Shown here piece after piece: positions 14,853 through 14,853 of a DNA stretch of 14,853 nucleotides. Positions within the stretch are counted from its first letter, which is position 1, and every line of letters begins with the position of its first letter. The translations under genes were made by a program, and so were the position numbers. The notes beneath the pieces are model-generated. The model was not told where the DNA came from and made no database searches. It saw nothing but the letters and a program-made list of their open reading frames with translations. The stretch is taken from contig JAOZTO010000011.1 of the NCBI GenBank assembly GCA_029942265.1, positions 1 through 14,853 on the forward strand, in the 5' to 3' direction. The DNA comes from Desulfocapsa sp. (GTDB lineage: Bacteria > Desulfobacterota > Desulfobulbia > Desulfobulbales > Desulfocapsaceae).

Positions 14853-14853
14853 A

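Noticed and set aside
1..14853. CRISPR array, tRNA, rRNA or known defence system
   Set aside because: No spaced direct repeats, cloverleaf or defence-gene motifs were seen in the short intergenic regions.

Overview
The window looks like a piece of chromosome from an AT-rich Gram-negative bacterium. It carries TolB, a CpoB/YbgF-like lipoprotein and a BepA-like M48 protease, which are outer-membrane biogenesis genes, together with an RpoH-type sigma factor. Non-gammaproteobacterial gene order and the olefin (ole) genes suggest a deltaproteobacterium / Desulfobacterota, perhaps Desulfobulbales-like. This assignment comes from family knowledge and was not tested by a search.

Layout: (a) 1-429 is a damaged region. 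It has a dispersed-repeat end (1-53), a 5'-truncated reading frame, and a 141-bp palindromic MITE-like element with candidate 6-bp target duplications that seems to split that frame just before tolB. (b) 430-3528, plus strand: tolB, a CpoB/YbgF-like lipoprotein gene and tlyA. pal is missing from its usual place between the first two. (c) 8455-3543, minus strand: tightly coupled oleB-oleC-oleD and an M48/TPR protease (BepA-like). oleA, which encodes the first enzyme of the pathway, is absent. (d) 10394-8601, minus strand: lepA. (e) 10592-14784, plus strand: rpoH-type sigma factor, a DegT/DnrJ sugar aminotransferase, a TPR protein with an N-terminal signal or anchor, and greA. lepA and rpoH diverge from a 197-bp intergenic region.

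Much of the content concerns the cell envelope and stress. TolB and CpoB handle outer-membrane constriction and peptidoglycan, the M48 protease handles outer-membrane quality control, OleBCD make very-long-chain olefins that enter membranes, the aminotransferase probably makes amino sugars for surface glycans, and the sigma-32-like factor would drive heat-shock or envelope-stress transcription. LepA, TlyA and GreA serve translation and transcription.

The last 53 bp (14800-14852) are an inverted copy of the first 53 bp with one mismatch. Both window ends therefore lie in a dispersed repeat, probably a mobile-element end where an assembly would stop. I see no tRNA, rRNA, CRISPR array, intact transposase or defence system. 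The most unusual points are the palindromic element with the frame it appears to interrupt, the ole operon lacking oleA but joined to a BepA-like protease, and the Pal-less tol cluster.
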